Shown piece by piece: positions 4,371-6,179 of a stretch of 6,179 nt of DNA (within the stretch, counting starts at the first letter, position 1; each line of letters starts with the position of its first letter). The notes beneath the pieces were generated by a model that had not been told where the DNA came from, ran no database searches, and worked only from the letters and a program-made list of their open reading frames with translations. The DNA is from Candidatus Woesearchaeota archaeon (GTDB taxonomy: Archaea; Nanobdellota; Nanobdellia; Woesearchaeales; 21-14-0-10-32-9): positions 1 through 6,179 of the forward strand of contig PWWA01000048.1 in NCBI GenBank assembly GCA_003562145.1, given 5' to 3'. The translations under genes were made by a program, and so were the position numbers.

Positions 4371-6083
4371 ATGGTGCGAGCAATAAAGGCAATAACAATA
4401 TTATCATTCCTTATAGTAGTGCTTCCCATAATATTGGCTGAAGCCCAGGAAAGCCCCCCACTACCCCTGCAATTATACGGGCGCGCAGTATCCTTCAACA
4501 CACCCGTAGCACACGGGACAATAATAACCGCGATAGACACGGAAGGCAATGCGTGCGGCAGGTTCACAGTAACATATTCCGGGTACTTCGGAGTCCTGTC
4601 ATGCAGGGGTGAAAACACAACCCTTGATGGGACTGGTGCAAGCCAAGGAGAAAACATAAGGTTTAGGATAGGAGCATTTCCAACATCAATATTGTTCGGC
4701 AACACAATTGACAGCATAGGCAACCTTTATTGGGAGAGCGGCGTTTACAAAGAAATAACAATAGTTGCGCCCCCAATAATTTGTGGGGATGGCTTCTGCG
4801 ACAGGTATGAGAGCTGCAGCACTTGTCCCGAGGATTGCGGGGAATGCCCTGTAACACCACCTGGGATTCCTGATTCCCGTCCGCCTGAAGGCCCTCCCAG
4901 GTTACCTGATTTTGGCTTAATAGATGACGAGCCAATAGTAATTGACTGCGTTGAGTCGTGGAGCTGCAGTGATTGGAGCATCTGCTACCCGAATGGCACG
5001 CAGACAAGGGAGTGCATTGATGTAAATGCGTGCGGCACAGATGAAGATAAGCCTGAAACATTACGGGAATGCATATATGAGGAGCCGCCGCCAAGGGAGG
5101 AAGTCCCGAGAGAAATAACTGAACGCCCGAGGCCTGAAGAGATACTTGTTGTTAGGAAATGCGATGAGCGCCTCCCAATACTGAGTGTTGCCTCACTGGT
5201 TTTCATAATGTTGTTCTTAATTATAGTAGTGGTGCCGCTATTGCATATGAGGTCTGCCAGGAAAAAAATTGTGCGTGACAAGTACGCGGAGGAGATGGAT
5301 AAGCTAAAGGCTGTTTATCACCTGGAAAGAAAGACGTATACTTTTATCATTATTGTTTCGGTGCTCGGCGCAATAGTTTACTTGTATCATTACCTTTTTT
5401 TCTTGTGCAAGGATGTTTATTATGCGAATCTTTGGCTGCTCGCATTATTTGTGTTTCTTTCGCCTGTAGTGATACATGTCTTGATTGCTGTTATGAAGTA
5501 CAGTGAGAAGGCGAAGATGAGGAAGATGAGGCTTTTGAACAACAGCTATTATAGGCATGTTATGTATTTGATTAAGATAACTAACGAGCAATTATCAAAG
5601 TCTGAGAATGAGATTACTCAGAAAATATATTTGTTGGGGCAGGATGGGGAGTTCCATGACCTTGTGACAGGCACTAAGGAGATAAGGAATATTTATTATG
5701 ATATGACTAAGCTTTTCACTCTTTACAAGGAAGGCAAGCAAGCCTCTAAGGTTGAGAAGGACTTGCTTTCAAATATGGAGAAGCTGGATAAGAATGAGGC
5801 TTTTAGTGAGGCTGCGCTGAAGCATCCTGAGCTGGACTCGTTGAAATCTAATTTGGCTTTGCTCTATAAGGCGTACGAGTCCAAGCAGGAGTTGTATGAT
5901 GAGCTTAGGAGGATTGAGAAGGCTGCTGAGGATGCTGAGGAGGGGAGCGGGGATGATGCGCCGAGAGAAAAAGATGGCGATGATGGGGATGGCGTGGTGG
6001 AAGCTTCTGAAGGGAAAGAGGCTTCTGGGGAGAAGAATGGTGAAGGGCCGCCTATGGGAAAAGATTCTGAAGAAAAGAAATAA
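4371..6083 (+). CDS. Multidomain Cys-rich membrane protein with three TM helices and a cytosolic acidic tail
   Basis: This is a 570-residue protein. Domains in order: signal peptide (about 1-25); a beta domain (about 34-132) of the 'YGxVxxNxxPxxxGTxI' type seen in exported archaeal proteins; a Cys motif CGDGFCDxxESCSTCPEDCGEC (138-159, six Cys); a Pro-rich linker; a thrombospondin-1-like module (193-234: WSCSDWSxC, QTRxC, six Cys); an acidic Pro/Glu linker (235-265); TM1 (about 268-292); a basic loop; TM2 (about 323-344); a short loop; TM3 (about 352-375); and a helical, coiled-coil-prone tail (376-520) ending in a Glu/Asp/Gly/Lys-rich low-complexity stretch (521-570). Positive charges after TM1 and TM3 place the tail in the cytosol and the Cys-rich modules outside. 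The second-lowest TM, TM2, contains several Tyr. Wobble use swings strongly to T/G in the last third. Function unknown; an adhesin or surface sensor is possible. Confidence 0.88.
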   Translation: MVRAIKAITILSFLIVVLPIILAEAQESPPLPLQLYGRAVSFNTPVAHGTIITAIDTEGNACGRFTVTYSGYFGVLSCRGENTTLDGTGASQGENIRFRIGAFPTSILFGNTIDSIGNLYWESGVYKEITIVAPPIICGDGFCDRYESCSTCPEDCGECPVTPPGIPDSRPPEGPPRLPDFGLIDDEPIVIDCVESWSCSDWSICYPNGTQTRECIDVNACGTDEDKPETLRECIYEEPPPREEVPREITERPRPEEILVVRKCDERLPILSVASLVFIMLFLIIVVVPLLHMRSARKKIVRDKYAEEMDKLKAVYHLERKTYTFIIIVSVLGAIVYLYHYLFFLCKDVYYANLWLLALFVFLSPVVIHVLIAVMKYSEKAKMRKMRLLNNSYYRHVMYLIKITNEQLSKSENEITQKIYLLGQDGEFHDLVTGTKEIRNIYYDMTKLFTLYKEGKQASKVEKDLLSNMEKLDKNEAFSEAALKHPELDSLKSNLALLYKAYESKQELYDELRRIEKAAEDAEEGSGDDAPREKDGDDGDGVVEASEGKEASGEKNGEGPPMGKDSEEKK

Positions 6084-6179
6084 GTTTGCTAGCAAGCTAA
6101 TAAAATATTCTAATAGCGAAATATTTATATATTAATATAGCAGTTTGTATACCTATAAGGCAGCAACTGAACTAAATGA
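6084..6179 (+). other. 3' flank of the second operon and start of a downstream unit
   Basis: After the TAA comes a perfect 10-bp palindrome, TTGCTAGCAA (6086-6095), then AT-rich DNA. No strong oligo-T run follows the stop, so termination of the upstream operon is not obvious. The window ends with AACTAAATGA, where an ATG at 6176 could begin a gene outside the window. Confidence 0.4.
6124..6131 (+). promoter_or_regulatory. Probable TATA box for a gene beyond the right edge
   Basis: TTTATATA follows GCGAAATA, a BRE-like purine-rich stretch. The expected transcription start is near 6152-6155, leaving a leader of about 22 bases to the ATG at 6176. The gene itself is not in the window, and no ATAAGTAAA copies accompany this box. 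Confidence 0.45.

Noticed and set aside
4289..5094. Minus-strand frames opposite the operon's second and third genes
   Set aside because: Antisense shadows; the Cys/His-rich translation arises from reading the Cys-rich modules backwards.
5896..6135. 79-codon + strand frame at the end of the last gene
   Set aside because: Out-of-frame reading of the G/A-rich acidic tail (Met/Arg/Lys/Gly-rich), with no ribosome binding site.

Overview
The window looks like chromosomal DNA from an AT-rich archaeon, most probably a DPANN lineage of the Woesearchaeota/Pacearchaeota kind. The phylum cannot be fixed from this sequence alone. The support is threefold. Promoters are archaeal: purine-rich BRE plus a TATA box about 25-30 bases before the start codon, giving leaderless or nearly leaderless mRNAs. 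The gene families are ones I associate with DPANN genomes: a double-HTH regulator, a very short AbrB-like protein, and exported proteins with CWB2-like, Cys-rich 'CGDGxC' and thrombospondin-like modules. There are no bacterial-type promoters and no metabolic genes. Family identifications are from memory and unverified.

Layout: positions 1-222 hold three 42-bp tandem repeats with no G on the + strand, then AT-rich DNA downstream of the first operon. A minus-strand operon (1442 to 223) encodes a double helix-turn-helix protein, then, through an ATGA overlap, a secreted protein rich in N-glycosylation sequons. A 167-bp divergent promoter region (1443-1609) carries three copies of an operator-like 16-mer. 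On the + strand, 1610-3397 encodes a 595-aa surface protein with one membrane anchor and a cytosolic zinc ribbon, followed by a T-rich terminator. A second promoter region (3398-3510) has three ATAAGTAAA repeats exactly 12 bp apart, directly before a TATA box. The + strand operon 3511-6083 encodes a 54-aa AbrB-like protein, a membrane-anchored protein with a duplicated domain, and a 570-aa multidomain membrane protein. The last ~95 bases contain a probable promoter for a gene beyond the right edge.

Every predicted protein is either exported/membrane-anchored (four) or a DNA-binding regulator (two), and both regulators are the first gene of an operon whose later genes are exported. The same 9-mer (TTTACTTAT/ATAAGTAAA) occurs in both promoter regions, so I infer a small, probably autoregulated cell-surface regulon. 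A separate striking feature is wobble-position composition: codons near the promoter end overwhelmingly in A or C, while codons at the far end of the two multi-gene operons end in T or G.
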